A stretch of 64,000 bases of DNA from JAXDBM01 sp963709485 (GCA_963709485.1 CAVPWE010000007.1:1-64000); one strand, 5' to 3'. Shown: positions 45,408 through 54,648, counted from the first letter of the stretch. Notes: generated from the letters alone by a model not told the origin. Numbers and translations: made by a program.

Positions 45408-45743
45408 TTACGATCCACTGTCTGTCTTCATGCGAACGATCCGGTCACGGATTCCGGTGAGGGTTTTTTCAAGATAATCCGCCTGCTGCTCCAGATGGCG
45501 CAACTCATCCTCGGCGCCGGGTGACGCCGGCCCGAATGGCCTGTACCCCATGCCGCCGCGCTCCCATCCGGTCAGGCCGTTCGCAAAGAACCGGTTTCGC
45601 CGGCCTCTGCCGCCGCGGCCGATAAACGGCCTGTCCGGCGCCGCATCGGCGAATCCCGGCGTGTCATAGCCCGCGCAGTATCCCGCGCCCCGTCCTGTCA
45701 GGGGCCCTGCTCTCCAGGGTCCCGTTCTGTCTCCTCTTGGCAT
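45408..45743 (-). CDS. DUF5320 protein
   Basis: 111 residues. Starts MPRGDRTGPWRAGPLTGRGAGYCAGYDTPGF, continues Gly/Arg-rich (RGGRGRRNRFFANGLTGW) and ends in a helix predicted to coil (EDELRHLEQQADYLEKTLTGIRDRIVRM). This is the DUF5320 pattern, usually encoded beside NifX-like and MinD-like genes. Function unknown; a scaffold or chaperone for cluster delivery is often suggested. ATG follows AAGGAGTGAAGGATC. Confidence 0.85.
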   Translation of the reverse strand: MPRGDRTGPWRAGPLTGRGAGYCAGYDTPGFADAAPDRPFIGRGGRGRRNRFFANGLTGWERGGMGYRPFGPASPGAEDELRHLEQQADYLEKTLTGIRDRIVRMKTDSGS

Positions 45744-45794
45744 GATCCTTCACTCCTTTCTTCATTCTTCACTATATCCATTTATGTCTCTCGT

Positions 45795-46157
45795 TTAAGT
45801 CCAGTGGCCCTCCACGTCCGCCTGGTCCGTCTTTGCCAGGCGACCCTGTTTGAAGAGAAGCAGGGCCTCCTCCACCGTTTCCGCCTTGCCGAGATAGATG
45901 CCGACGCCGGCCGCTTTCAGGATCCGGAAGGCCTTTGGCCCCACGTGGCCGGTGATCACAGCCTCCACGCCGAGATTGACCAGCTGCTGCGCCGCCTGGA
46001 TCCCGGCGCCCTGTGCGGCGTTCATGTTCTGCTCATTGGCGTGGGCTTCCCACACCCCTTTTTCCGGGTCGGCGACTATGAACCACCGTGTTCGCCCGAA
46101 CCGAGGATCCATGGGGCTTGCCGACTCTCTTCCTGTTGATGTGACTGCAATCTTCAA
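45795..46157 (-). CDS. NifX/NifB-type cofactor-binding protein
   Basis: 120 residues of the dinitrogenase iron-molybdenum cofactor biosynthesis family: KIAVTSTGRESASPMDPRFGRTRWFIVAD, AHANEQNMNAAQGAGIQAAQQLVNLGVEAVITGHVGPKAF. No nif structural genes are present, so as in other anaerobes it probably handles another Fe-S or Fe-Mo cluster. The start is TTG 46157, overlapping the TGA of the preceding NifX-like gene (TTGA). Confidence 0.85.
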   Translation of the reverse strand: MKIAVTSTGRESASPMDPRFGRTRWFIVADPEKGVWEAHANEQNMNAAQGAGIQAAQQLVNLGVEAVITGHVGPKAFRILKAAGVGIYLGKAETVEEALLLFKQGRLAKTDQADVEGHWT

Positions 46158-46561
46158 GGCTTTTCTATCCCTCCTGTTCTGCCGGGTCCGTGCCGCCTTC
46201 GGCGCTGCTGTCCCTGCCCTTCACCGGGAATGCATCCGGGCAGAAAAAAACGTCTTCCTCTCAGGTTGCCGCTGCAGAAAGCGCCGATCACTTCATCCAC
46301 GGTTCCCCGGATAAAGGGGATTACCCAGATGCCGGCAGCCTCCAGCATGCGTTCCACAGCCCCCGACAGGGCGCCGCAGATGAGGACTTGAACGCCCAGT
46401 TCCCTGATCCGGGCAGTTCTGCCGATTGCAGTTTCTGCTCTCCAGGCGGCCCTTGACCGCTTCAGCTCAACCCCCGGTCCGGTTTCAATCAACAAGAGTT
46501 CATCCGCTGCATCGAAAACCGTAGAAAGCCTGTTGTCACAGACCGGTATGGCGATTTTCAT
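46154..46561 (-). CDS. Second NifX-like protein
   Basis: About 135 residues. KIAIPVCDNRLSTVFDAADELLLIETG and AIGRTARIRELGVQVLICGALSGAVERMLEAAGIWVIPFIRGTVDEVI match the NifX fold. An additional C-terminal tail (SGNLRGRRFFLPGCIP, then Gly/Gln/Arg-rich) has a lone cysteine. First gene of the minus-strand cluster; ATG 46561 is used rather than the upstream frame. It is divergent from nothing: the rhodanese gene upstream runs the same way and ends in a terminator. Confidence 0.82.
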   Translation of the reverse strand: MKIAIPVCDNRLSTVFDAADELLLIETGPGVELKRSRAAWRAETAIGRTARIRELGVQVLICGALSGAVERMLEAAGIWVIPFIRGTVDEVIGAFCSGNLRGRRFFLPGCIPGEGQGQQRRRRHGPGRTGGIEKP

Positions 46562-46688
46562 GAGAGGAACCTCTGCATATCGCCTTACAGATTCCATGCC
46601 AGTTTGTTTCCGGTGTGATTTAAATAGGTTTATCCTGTGTTATCTTGAAATGATGCCGGGGGATGAAATGATTGATCAAGAAATAAAA

Positions 46689-46740
46689 AGTCGCATTGTT
46701 GCACTCATTGACATGCGCAATGAGTTGCAATAATGCGACT
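46689..46740 (-). terminator. Terminator of the rhodanese gene
   Basis: Read on the minus strand, AGTCGCATTATTGCAACTCATTG pairs with CAATGAGTGCAACAATGCGACT over about 22 bp (one mismatch, one bulge) with a short loop, followed by TTTTTATTTC. It begins 26 bases after the rhodanese stop. Confidence 0.75.
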
Positions 46741-46766
46741 TGAACGGGATAAGGGTAAGTCCTTCG

Positions 46767-47663
46767 CTATTTTGTAACCGGCGCGTCGGGGTCCAGTGTC
46801 CATTCCTGCATGGCGCCGTCATAGATGCGGACGTTCTTGTATCCGAGTACGCGCTTCATCAGGTATTTCCAGACGGGGCAGCACTGTCCGACATCGCAGT
46901 AGGTGACGATCTCCGTCGACCTGTCCTTGCCGACGGCAGCCTCGGCGAGGGCGGCGAGGGCTTCCCTGCTCTTGATGGTGCCGTCGCTGTTGAAGGCGCA
47001 GGACGTGGCGAGGTTGACGGCCCCGGGGATGTGCCCGAGTTTCGTGATGCAGTCGAGCTTTCGTTTTCCCGTGAAGATATCCGCTTCCCGGACGTCCAGC
47101 AGGACGATCTTTCCCAGGCGGCTCTGGACGTATTCCTTATCGGCAAAATGGTCCTTCCTGTACTTGCCCTTGAAAAATTTTGCTTTCGCACCGACGATCT
47201 CCGGCGACAGGGCTTTTTTGTCCCTGATCCATTTATCCATGCCGCCGTCCAGAACGGTAACGTCGTCGAGTCCGGCGTATCGGAGCGTACAGGCCACCCG
47301 GGCGACCTGATAAATCTCCCTGAGCGTTCTGGCATTGCCCACGACCGCGACCCAGGAGTCCCAACCAATCCCTACCGAGCCGATCGTGTCGTCCAGATCG
47401 TCCGGATCGGGGACTTCCGTAAAAAGTTCACCCTTCTTGTAGGCCCAGGCTCCGTGGTACGCGTTTATTGCCCCTGGAATATGACCTTCCCGGAAGTCCT
47501 CCACCTTGCGGATATCGAGGATGATCAACTTCGGATTTTTCAGATTCGCCTCCAGCCAGTCCGTGGACACGACCGGCGGCAAAACCTGCGCCGACACGAC
47601 GCCGGGCAGTGTGACAAAGAGAAGAGCCGAAAGAAACATCCAAAACAAAACCTGTTTTTTCAT
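46767..47663 (-). CDS. Exported two-domain rhodanese-like sulfurtransferase
   Basis: 298 residues with a signal peptide (FWMFLSALLFVTLPGVVSAQ). Two rhodanese domains: the first (STDWLEANLKNPKLIILDIRKVEDFREGHIPGAINAY) has GNARTL in its active-site loop and no cysteine; the second has TYCDVGQCCPVW with the likely catalytic Cys. This resembles 3-mercaptopyruvate/thiosulfate sulfurtransferases with one dead and one live domain. Periplasmic, it may make or use persulfide. A strong terminator follows it. Confidence 0.85.
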   Translation of the reverse strand: MKKQVLFWMFLSALLFVTLPGVVSAQVLPPVVSTDWLEANLKNPKLIILDIRKVEDFREGHIPGAINAYHGAWAYKKGELFTEVPDPDDLDDTIGSVGIGWDSWVAVVGNARTLREIYQVARVACTLRYAGLDDVTVLDGGMDKWIRDKKALSPEIVGAKAKFFKGKYRKDHFADKEYVQSRLGKIVLLDVREADIFTGKRKLDCITKLGHIPGAVNLATSCAFNSDGTIKSREALAALAEAAVGKDRSTEIVTYCDVGQCCPVWKYLMKRVLGYKNVRIYDGAMQEWTLDPDAPVTK

Positions 47664-47799
47664 AAGTCCCGCCCCCTTTCCTTGACCTGCTGTATTATCA
47701 TATCATAATCCGTGCCGCCGCGTGTGAAAAGTTTAAAATATAGTGGATAATGAGTATTTACGGTATGTTGCTACAAAGGAGAAGCCCGTGATGATTTTT

Positions 47800-49165
47800 T
47801 TATAATCGATGGGGTCGCTGTTTTGCGACGCTCCCCGCGGTTCTGTTGGCGGCCGGAATCTCAATGTTGAGCGACTTGATTTTTCTGAAGAGGTGCTCTT
47901 GTGCATGCCCAGTTGAAGGGCGTTTTCATGCGGTTCCAGCCGTTTCTGCGCAGGGCGTTGGTGAGAAAGATTGCCTCATCTCCTGATGGACAGGGTTTCC
48001 AGCGGCTGTTTGCCGTCCCGGCGGAGGGGCGGGTGCAGATCGACTCGGGCAGGTGCTGGGGCTCGATCATGCCGTTCTTGCACAGGACGAACGCGCGCTC
48101 CAGAATGTTTTCCAGCTCCCGGACGTTTCCCGGATAGTCATGAGACATCAGGCAGCCGAGCGCCTCATCGCTGATGCCGGAAAGATCCTTCTTCTGAATG
48201 GCATTCAGGTTCTGGATGAAGTGCGCAACCAGAAGCGGAAGGTCCTCCAGTCTCTCCCGCAGGGGCGGCAACGCGATCCGGATCACGTTGACCCGGTAAT
48301 AGAGGTCTTCGCGAAACTTCCCGTCCCGGACCAGGCTTGCCAGTGGCCTGTTGGTTGCGGCGATGACACGGACATCGGCCTTCACGCTCTCAACCGAACC
48401 GAGGGGCTCATAGGTTTTTTCCTGAAGGAAACGGAGGAGCCGGACCTGCATCGCCGGCGAGATATCGCCGATTTCATCGAGAAAAAGAGATCCCCGGTCC
48501 GCCCGCCTGAAACGGCCCGGCTTGTCTTTCTTCGCATCCGTGAAGGCGCCGGCCCTGTATCCAAAAAGCTCCGACTCCAGAAGCGTGTCGGGCAGGGCGC
48601 CGCAGTTGACGGCGACAAACGGCTTGTCCCGGCGGGGGCCCAGGTTGTGGATGGCCCTGGCGAAAAGCTCCTTGCCCGTCCCGCTTTCCCCCTCGATCAG
48701 GACGGTGCTGGCGCTGTTGGCGATGTCGGGCAGAATGCCGAAGATCTCCCGCATCCGGTGGCTCTTGGAGACGATGTCCTCGAAGGAGTAGGTGTCTTCG
48801 ATGGTTTGCGGAGCTTTTGATGCTCATGTCCCGGAAGGTCTCCACGGCGCCGATGATGGCACCCCTGTCATCCTTCAGCAGGGCCGTGGAGATGCTGATG
48901 GGAAGGCGCTGACGGAATTGACGATGTAAACGGTCTTGTTGGCGATCGGTTCGCCGGTCGCCACGGTTTTCTGCAGGCAACAGTTTTTTTCGCAGACTTC
49001 CGCTTTCAGAACGTCCCGGCAGCGCTGTCCGAGGGCTTCCGCGCGGGACACCCCGGTAATCTTCTCCGCGGCGCGGTTGAAGGAGGTGATGCGCCACTGA
49101 TGGTCCACGGTGAAAACGCCGTCGGCGATGGAATCCAGGATGATGTCTCTCTGCTTGACCGGCAT
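47800..49165 (-). CDS. PAS-AAA-Fis sigma-54 regulator (several frameshifts)
   Basis: ATG 49165 starts a PAS domain (ILDSIADGVFTVDHQWRITSFNRAAEKITGV, then CRDVLKAEVCEKNCCLQ, a cysteine-rich loop). After frame changes near 48910 and 48800, the AAA+ domain is clean: Walker A EGESGTGKE, GAFTDA where GAFTGA is usual, LFLDEIGD, and NVRELENILERAFVL. Two more changes near 47925 and 47900 restore an HTH ending at TAA 47800. PAS-type sigma-54 activators of this kind sense a redox or small-molecule signal without phosphorylation. The GAFTDA variant could weaken sigma-54 contact. The target genes are not clear. Confidence 0.78.
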
Positions 49166-49214
49166 CACGGACACCTGTCACAAACCTTTCCGTCGTCCCG
49201 TTCCCGAACACGCT

Positions 49215-50963
49215 TCAGCTCACATGGATCAGCAGCAGCGTATCGCCCACGTCCACGTTGTCTCCCGGTTCAACCAGGACGTCCGAGACCCGGCCATCGA
49301 CCTCGGAGATGATGTGCGTGTGCATCTTCATGGCCTCCAGGTCAATCAGGATGTCGCCGACCAGCACGACGTCGCCGATTTCCAGGGCAACTTTCGTCAC
49401 CTTTCCCTTGATGGGAGACCGGATGACGCCGGCCTTGCCGAGCGTTTCGATTTCATGGGAGGTCAGATGCTTCTTTTCCATCAGGCGAAGCAGCTCTTCC
49501 TTGCCGACCGGTTCCGCCGCCTGCTCCGGGGAAAGCTCCGGCGCATCGATCTGGGCCCTGTAAACCGTGTCCTCGATGACGTAATGAACCGGTTCCGGGT
49601 AGTTGAAGATCTCCTGATGCGTCTCCAGATAACCGGTGTCGAATGCCCTCTGCTGGAAGTGCGGCTCGTCGCAAATCGACAGGTACAGCGGGATCGTCGT
49701 CTTGGGCCCGACGATGTTGAAGTCGTTCAGTGCGCGCTTCAGGCGCAGAACGGTCTGATTCCACTCGTACCCCCACACGATCAGCTTCACCAGCAGGGAA
49801 TCGTAGGCCATGGGGATGCGGTAGCCCCTGTAGATGATGCCGTCCAGGCGGATCCCGGGTCCCCCGGGAGACTGATAGATATCGACGTGCTTCCCGCCCT
49901 CCGGCAGGAAATTGTTGTGGGGATCTTCGGCGTTGATCCGGACCTCGATGGCGATGCCGTTGAAGCGGATCTGTTCCTGGCTGAAGTCGAGCGCCCGGCC
50001 TTCGGCGATGAGAATCTGGTGCCGGACGATGTCCACGCCGGTGATCATCTCCGTCACCGTGTGTTCGACCTGCAGGCGCGTGTTCACTTCCAGGAACCAG
50101 AACTCGCCGGTCCGCGGATCGACGAGAAACTCCACCGTGCCCGCGTTGACGTAGCGGGCTTCCCTGGCGACCGCAACGGCCGCCGCGTGCATGGCTTTGG
50201 CGTCGCCGGCGGGAAGGTTGGCCGGCGCGATCTCCAGAAGCTTCTGGTGGCGGCGCTGGATCGAGCAATCGCGGCTGCCCAGGTGGACCACGTTGCCGTA
50301 ACGGTCCGCCAGCACCTGGATTTCGATGTGCCGGGGCCTCTCGATCGCCTTCTCGATGTAGATGCGGTCGTCGTTGAAGGCCAGCCTGGCTTCGGCGCGG
50401 GATCCTTCAAGCAGGTCTTTCAAATCCTCCGCGCCCGACAGCTTCCGGATGCCCCGCCCGCCGCCGCCTGCCGTGGCTTTCAGCATGACGGGATATCCGT
50501 GCCGATCTACGAAGGCGGCAACCATGTCGATGCCTTCCGGTCCGGGCGGCAGGCTTTCCGTCCCGGGGACGATGGGAATCCCGGCACGGACGGCGATTTC
50601 ACGGGCAATCACCTTGCTCCCGAGGTTTCGCATGACATCGGACGGCGGGCCGATGAAAATGATGCCGGCTTTTTCGCAGGCTTCGGCAAACGCGGCGCTC
50701 TCCGAGAGAAAGCCATATCCCGGATGGATGGCGTCGACGTTGCATTCGCGGGCCGTCCGGATGATCTTCTCGGTGTCCAGGTAGTCTTTCACAGGCTGGT
50801 TGCCGATCGGGACGGCTTTGTCGGCGAAGCGAAGATAATAGCCGTCGCTGTCGGATTTCTCGTAGATGGCAATGGCCGCGATGTCCAGTTCCTTCAGCGT
50901 CCGGATGATCCGGAGGGCGACCTCTCCCCGGTTGGCGATCAGCACTTTCTTGATTTTTTTCAT
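49215..50963 (-). CDS. Biotin carboxylase with fused biotin-carrier domain
   Basis: 582 residues. Biotin carboxylase domain: KVLIANRGEVALRIIRTLKEL, HPGYGFLSE, KATAGGGGRGIR glycine loop, FLEVNTRLQVEHTVTE. The C-terminal biotinyl domain has DLEAMKMHTHI, Lys being the biotin site. This fusion is the alpha subunit of acyl-CoA or pyruvate carboxylases; the carboxyltransferase subunit is not adjacent. ATG 50963 follows AGGAGTCCC. In a syntroph it could serve acetyl-, propionyl- or glutaconyl-related CoA metabolism, or anaplerosis. Confidence 0.9.
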   Translation of the reverse strand: MKKIKKVLIANRGEVALRIIRTLKELDIAAIAIYEKSDSDGYYLRFADKAVPIGNQPVKDYLDTEKIIRTARECNVDAIHPGYGFLSESAAFAEACEKAGIIFIGPPSDVMRNLGSKVIAREIAVRAGIPIVPGTESLPPGPEGIDMVAAFVDRHGYPVMLKATAGGGGRGIRKLSGAEDLKDLLEGSRAEARLAFNDDRIYIEKAIERPRHIEIQVLADRYGNVVHLGSRDCSIQRRHQKLLEIAPANLPAGDAKAMHAAAVAVAREARYVNAGTVEFLVDPRTGEFWFLEVNTRLQVEHTVTEMITGVDIVRHQILIAEGRALDFSQEQIRFNGIAIEVRINAEDPHNNFLPEGGKHVDIYQSPGGPGIRLDGIIYRGYRIPMAYDSLLVKLIVWGYEWNQTVLRLKRALNDFNIVGPKTTIPLYLSICDEPHFQQRAFDTGYLETHQEIFNYPEPVHYVIEDTVYRAQIDAPELSPEQAAEPVGKEELLRLMEKKHLTSHEIETLGKAGVIRSPIKGKVTKVALEIGDVVLVGDILIDLEAMKMHTHIISEVDGRVSDVLVEPGDNVDVGDTLLLIHVS

Positions 50964-50989
50964 GGGACTCCTTGCTTGGATTCGGGCAG

Positions 50990-51178
50990 CTATTGAATGG
51001 GAACAATGGACTGCCGCAATTTGAAGCCGCATGCACGGCAATAAACGGCTTTTTCCTCGGGGATGGGCTTAGCACATTGAGGGCATCGACACAACAACTC
51101 TGTCCGGCAGTACGCGCAAAGCCTCTTGCTCCGGTCATCCGTTGAATAGGCGCATTCGGGGCAGATCAGGTAGGTCAT
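50990..51178 (-). CDS. Double zinc-ribbon small protein
   Basis: 62 residues with four CxxC pairs: LICPECAYS, LCAYCRTE, CRCPQCAKPI, YCRACGFK. These form two rubredoxin-like zinc ribbons. It lies 26 bases before the biotin carboxylase on the same strand and 13 after the epimerase, so it is in that operon. Role unknown. Confidence 0.75.
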   Translation of the reverse strand: MTYLICPECAYSTDDRSKRLCAYCRTELLCRCPQCAKPIPEEKAVYCRACGFKLRQSIVPIQ

Positions 51179-51191
51179 CGTCGCTTGTCCC

Positions 51192-52100
51192 TCACTTCTT
51201 CAGGATGTCCTGCAGGGCATCCCGCAGGGTCGGGAAGCGGAATGGATATTTCAAATCCAGCAGCCGCTTGGGGACGGCTTTCTGCCCCTTCAGAAGAACG
51301 TCGCCGAATTCGCCCAGGATCAGCTTCATCATGAAACCGGGGACGGCCGGCATGAAGGTGGGGACCCCCAGGGTCTCCCCGAGGATTCGGGTCATTTCCG
51401 CGTTCCGCACCGGTTCGGGCGCCGTGCAGTTGAAGGGGCCTTCCGCATTTTCTTTTTCCATCAGGAAAAGAAAGATGTGAACCAGGTCGCTCTCGTGAAT
51501 CCAGGAGAACCACTGCCGGCCGCTTCCCAGCGGACTCCCGAGGAAACTTTTGAACAGCGGGATCAGTTGCTTGATGGCGCCGCCTGTCCGGCCGAGCACG
51601 ATCCCGAAGCGGCAGATCGCCACACGGGCGCCGAAGGATGCGGCACGAAGGGCCTCCGCTTCCCAGGCGACGGCCACCGAAGCCAAGAAATCCGTCCCGG
51701 GCGGCGCATCTTCAGCGATCGCACCTTCCTCATGAAATCCGTAATATCCGACCGCGGAGGTGCTGAAGAGGTGCGTTTGCCCGCCCCGGCGGCGGGATAT
51801 GGCATCCACCAGATTCCGGGTCGTGAGGACCCGGCTGTTCAGGATGTCCTGCTTGGTTTTTTCGCTCCAGCGGCTGAAGACGGAAACGCCGGCGAGGTTG
51901 ATGAAGACCTCGTGGTCCGCGGCCTTATCCTGCCATGCGCCCGGGACGGTGCTGTCGGTTTCGATCCACGACACACCGGGAAAGCGATCAGGATGCTTGA
52001 TCGTGCGGTCGAGAACCGTGACCGGATGGCCCCGGCGAATGAACTCTTCGGTCAATGTGCTGCCCACGAAACCCGTGCCGCCTGTGATGAAAATTCTAAT
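51192..52100 (-). CDS. TIGR01777-type NAD-dependent epimerase/dehydratase (ATT start)
   Basis: 302 residues, YfcH-like. The Rossmann motif RIFITGGTGFVGSTLTEEFIRRGH opens the protein; FINLAGVSVFSRWSEKTKQDILNSRV, STSAVGYYG, VAWEAEAL and CRFGIVLGRTGGAIKQLIPLFK follow, and the C-terminal SRR1-like end is LKYPFRFPTLRDALQDIL. The codon where Met is expected is ATT (52100-52098); AAGGGGGG lies about ten bases upstream and no other start fits. ATT initiation is rare (infC, pcnB) so a sequence error is also possible. The substrate of this family is unknown. Confidence 0.85.
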   Translation of the reverse strand: MRIFITGGTGFVGSTLTEEFIRRGHPVTVLDRTIKHPDRFPGVSWIETDSTVPGAWQDKAADHEVFINLAGVSVFSRWSEKTKQDILNSRVLTTRNLVDAISRRRGGQTHLFSTSAVGYYGFHEEGAIAEDAPPGTDFLASVAVAWEAEALRAASFGARVAICRFGIVLGRTGGAIKQLIPLFKSFLGSPLGSGRQWFSWIHESDLVHIFLFLMEKENAEGPFNCTAPEPVRNAEMTRILGETLGVPTFMPAVPGFMMKLILGEFGDVLLKGQKAVPKRLLDLKYPFRFPTLRDALQDILKK

Positions 52101-52153
52101 GGCCTTATCCCCCCTTGCGATTTTCAGCGCTACCGGGCAAATTCCGGACAGGG

Positions 52154-53284
52154 CTAACGGTCCTTGCGATCCGATGGCCGGACGCCGTTCGGGAAGACGA
52201 TCAGGCGCTCGCCCGGATTGAGTTTTGTCTTTGTGGATATGCGGTTCCAGGCGGCAATGGCCTGCACGGGAACATTGAAACGCTGGGCGATCATGGAAAG
52301 GCTCTCGCCTTTTCTGACCACGTACATGTTCGCTTTCCGATCGGCCAGCCACTGATTGAAGAGTTCATCGAAGCGGGACTGGAAGCCCTCGGCGCCACTC
52401 CGGGGAATCAGAATGGTGCGCTGCCCGGCCGGGAGATGGTGTCCCCGGATTTCAGGGTTCAGGTCCTTGATCACCTTGAAATAGGTTTTGGCGGCCGCGG
52501 CGATGATCTGGACCGGCGTGTCCTCCGGGCAACGGATGGGAACGTGTTCAACGTCCGGGGGCGAATAGAGGTCCTCCGCGGGCAGATGAAAACCGAAGCG
52601 GGCCGGGTCGGAAAGGATCAGCTTTGCCGAAAGAATGCGGAAGATGTACTGCTGGGTTTCGAGCGGCAGATGGAGCTGGTAATAGCTGCGGACTTTCTGG
52701 AGCATCATTTCCGATTGCAGGCCCGACTCTCCCATGTTGTAGGCGGCCGCCGCCAGTGTCCATGACCCGAACATTGCGTAGAGGTCCCTGAGGTATTTCA
52801 AGGCTGCGCGCGTGGAGGCGTGGAAGCTTCTGCGCTCGTCAAAATCGTCATCCACCCTCAGATGGTAACGTGCGCCCGTTCCCTCCATAAACTGCCAGAC
52901 CCCTTTCGCCCCCTTCGAGGAACCTGCATGGGGCCTCAGTGCGCTTTCCGCAATGGCGACATATTTGAGATCGTCGGGCATCCGGTTATCCTGAAGCATT
53001 CTTTCGATGGTGGGCATGTAGCGGCCGGACCGCTTCATCCAGAGAATGACCTGCGGCTGATTCCAGGTCGAGAGGAGCAGCTCGCGCTCCATCCGCTCGC
53101 GCACATCGGGATTCTCGAGAGGGACGTTTTCGCCACAGAAGCTCAGCGGCGCGCTGGCGCGGTAAGCGGATACCGGGAGGCCTCTTCCCGGCCCCTCGAC
53201 GGGGGCCGGCGTTGCGGCCCGGACCGCATTTGCAGGCAGGAGCAGAATGCACAAAAACATGAACAGCGGTATCTTCATAAACAT
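52154..53284 (-). CDS. MltD-like lytic transglycosylase with LysM
   Basis: 376 residues with a signal peptide (FMFLCILLLPANAVRA). The SLT domain has the catalytic Glu in AIAESALRPHAGSSKGAKGVWQFM and the later AAAAYNMGESGL. A C-terminal LysM (YVVRKGESLSMIAQRFNVPVQAIAAWNRI) binds peptidoglycan. Cleaves glycan strands during growth or secretion-system assembly. E. coli MltD carries two LysM; this has one clear copy and a degenerate one (FKVIKDLNPEIRGHHLPAGQ). Confidence 0.9.
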   Translation of the reverse strand: MFMKIPLFMFLCILLLPANAVRAATPAPVEGPGRGLPVSAYRASAPLSFCGENVPLENPDVRERMERELLLSTWNQPQVILWMKRSGRYMPTIERMLQDNRMPDDLKYVAIAESALRPHAGSSKGAKGVWQFMEGTGARYHLRVDDDFDERRSFHASTRAALKYLRDLYAMFGSWTLAAAAYNMGESGLQSEMMLQKVRSYYQLHLPLETQQYIFRILSAKLILSDPARFGFHLPAEDLYSPPDVEHVPIRCPEDTPVQIIAAAAKTYFKVIKDLNPEIRGHHLPAGQRTILIPRSGAEGFQSRFDELFNQWLADRKANMYVVRKGESLSMIAQRFNVPVQAIAAWNRISTKTKLNPGERLIVFPNGVRPSDRKDR

Positions 53285-53297
53285 CGCAGGCCTCGCA

Positions 53298-53745
53298 TTA
53301 AACCCGGTTCAGCCGGATCATCCATGATGACAGCTTGTCGTTGCCGTGAAAAAGCGTTCCCCAGTTTCGATACAGGATGCCGCTGATCCGAAGCCAGGAT
53401 TCCGTGCCGGCATATTCCGAATCCTCGGACCGGTAGAGCGACAGAATCGCGTCCCCCGCACGGACAAGCCGGCCCGTCAATTTGCCGAGGGCGTCATTGT
53501 CAGCGCTCCAGCAGGTAAAATCCCGTTCTTCGCAAAAGGGAGTGATCCGGCAGTCATTCCTGAAGACGGTGTTCCCATTTCCGACGATCCGCATCCGGCT
53601 CTCGTTGATCCACAGATCGTTTGCGTGGGTGATGCGGAATTCGCCTTCCACCGGATAGGCATTGTCCCGCCGCGTCGAAATACTCGCCGTCGGCCCGCCA
53701 TAATCCCGGCTTGAACAAATAGGTGTGGTCATTGCCGGCCGTCAT
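53298..53745 (-). CDS. Hypothetical beta-rich protein (one frameshift)
   Basis: ATG 53745 gives MTAGNDHTYLFKPGLWRADGEYFDAAG, then the frame shifts near 53665 and continues YPVEGEFRITHANDLWINESRMRIVG and CRITPFCEERDFTCWSADNDALGKLTGRLVRAGDAILSLYRSED to the C-terminus. About 148 residues, many short beta strands and aromatic residues, no signal peptide. It lies 13 bases before mltD but no functional link is evident. No family recognised. Confidence 0.6.
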
Positions 53746-53892
53746 GCCTGCTCCTCAAAACCGATTTGTCTGACATTTTCTTATACCAAGTTTTTGAAAA
53801 GTGGTAAAAGGATATTCCGGTCATGACCGGTTCGTTGTCAACGGAATGCATCCGATCCGGCCGGCAGGGCGCAGGCTTGGGAGAGCGGAACG

Positions 53893-54606
53893 ATGAAAGG
53901 TGTGGAAAAAACGGCAGACCCCATGATCCGGGAGATTCACGAACTGCGAAGCCGTGTCGCCGAGCTGAGCCGACTGGAGGCCGAGCATCGGAGGACCGGG
54001 CAGGACCTTGCACGGAGCCTTGAAAAATTGAGAAAGGCGACCGGATTCGTCATTGACCTGATCATCATGGCCGTGGAGACCCGGGATCCTTATGCGGCCG
54101 GACATCAGAACAGGGTTGCGGATCTGGCCCGCTCGATTGCCGCGGAAATGAGGTTGCCGGCCGATTGCATTGACGGCATCCGTCTGGCCGGCAGGATCCA
54201 CGACGTGGGGAAAATATCGGTTCCTGCGGAAATCCTGACGAAGCCCCGCAGCCTGAATGATGCCGAATATAGCCTGGTCAGGACCCATCCGGAAATCGGT
54301 TATGAGATCCTGAAGGATATCGATTTTTCACATCCGGTTGCGCAGATTGTCTATCAGCATCATGAGCGGATGAACGGATCCGGGTATCCGCGGGGAATTA
54401 CCGGCGGGGCGATCCTGCTTGAAGCGCGGATTCTGGCGGTTGCCGACGTCGTGGAAGCGATCTGCTCGCGCCGGTCTCATCGGTCGGCGATGGGGATTGA
54501 AAAGGCGCTGAAGGAAATTCTGCAATACCGGGACGTTCTCTACGACCCCGACGTGGTCGACGCCTGTGTCGCGCTGTTCCGAGACAAGGGTTTTCGTTTC
54601 AAATAG
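53893..54606 (+). CDS. HD-GYP domain cyclic-di-GMP phosphodiesterase
   Basis: 237 residues. After a short coiled N-terminus (HELRSRVAELSRLEAEHRRTGQDL) comes a full HD-GYP domain: ETRDPYAAGHQNRVADLA, HDVGKISVPAEIL, HPEIGYEILKDIDF, and HHERMNGSGYPRGI with the GYP motif. Hydrolyses cyclic di-GMP in the cytoplasm. No sensor or receiver domain is attached. It is convergent with a close paralogue 43 bases downstream. Confidence 0.9.
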   Translation: MKGVEKTADPMIREIHELRSRVAELSRLEAEHRRTGQDLARSLEKLRKATGFVIDLIIMAVETRDPYAAGHQNRVADLARSIAAEMRLPADCIDGIRLAGRIHDVGKISVPAEILTKPRSLNDAEYSLVRTHPEIGYEILKDIDFSHPVAQIVYQHHERMNGSGYPRGITGGAILLEARILAVADVVEAICSRRSHRSAMGIEKALKEILQYRDVLYDPDVVDACVALFRDKGFRFK

Positions 54607-54648
54607 TGCGCGTGCTCCCGCGGACGGGCCGGGTACGCTGTCAATACC

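Noticed and set aside
46689..46740. Long inverted repeat as an operator for the metal cluster
   Set aside because: It follows the rhodanese stop and is continued by a T-run on the minus strand, so a terminator explains it better.
49110..50996. 628-codon plus-strand frame opposite the biotin carboxylase
   Set aside because: Same reason: antisense to a clear enzyme, no domain, composition driven by GC3.
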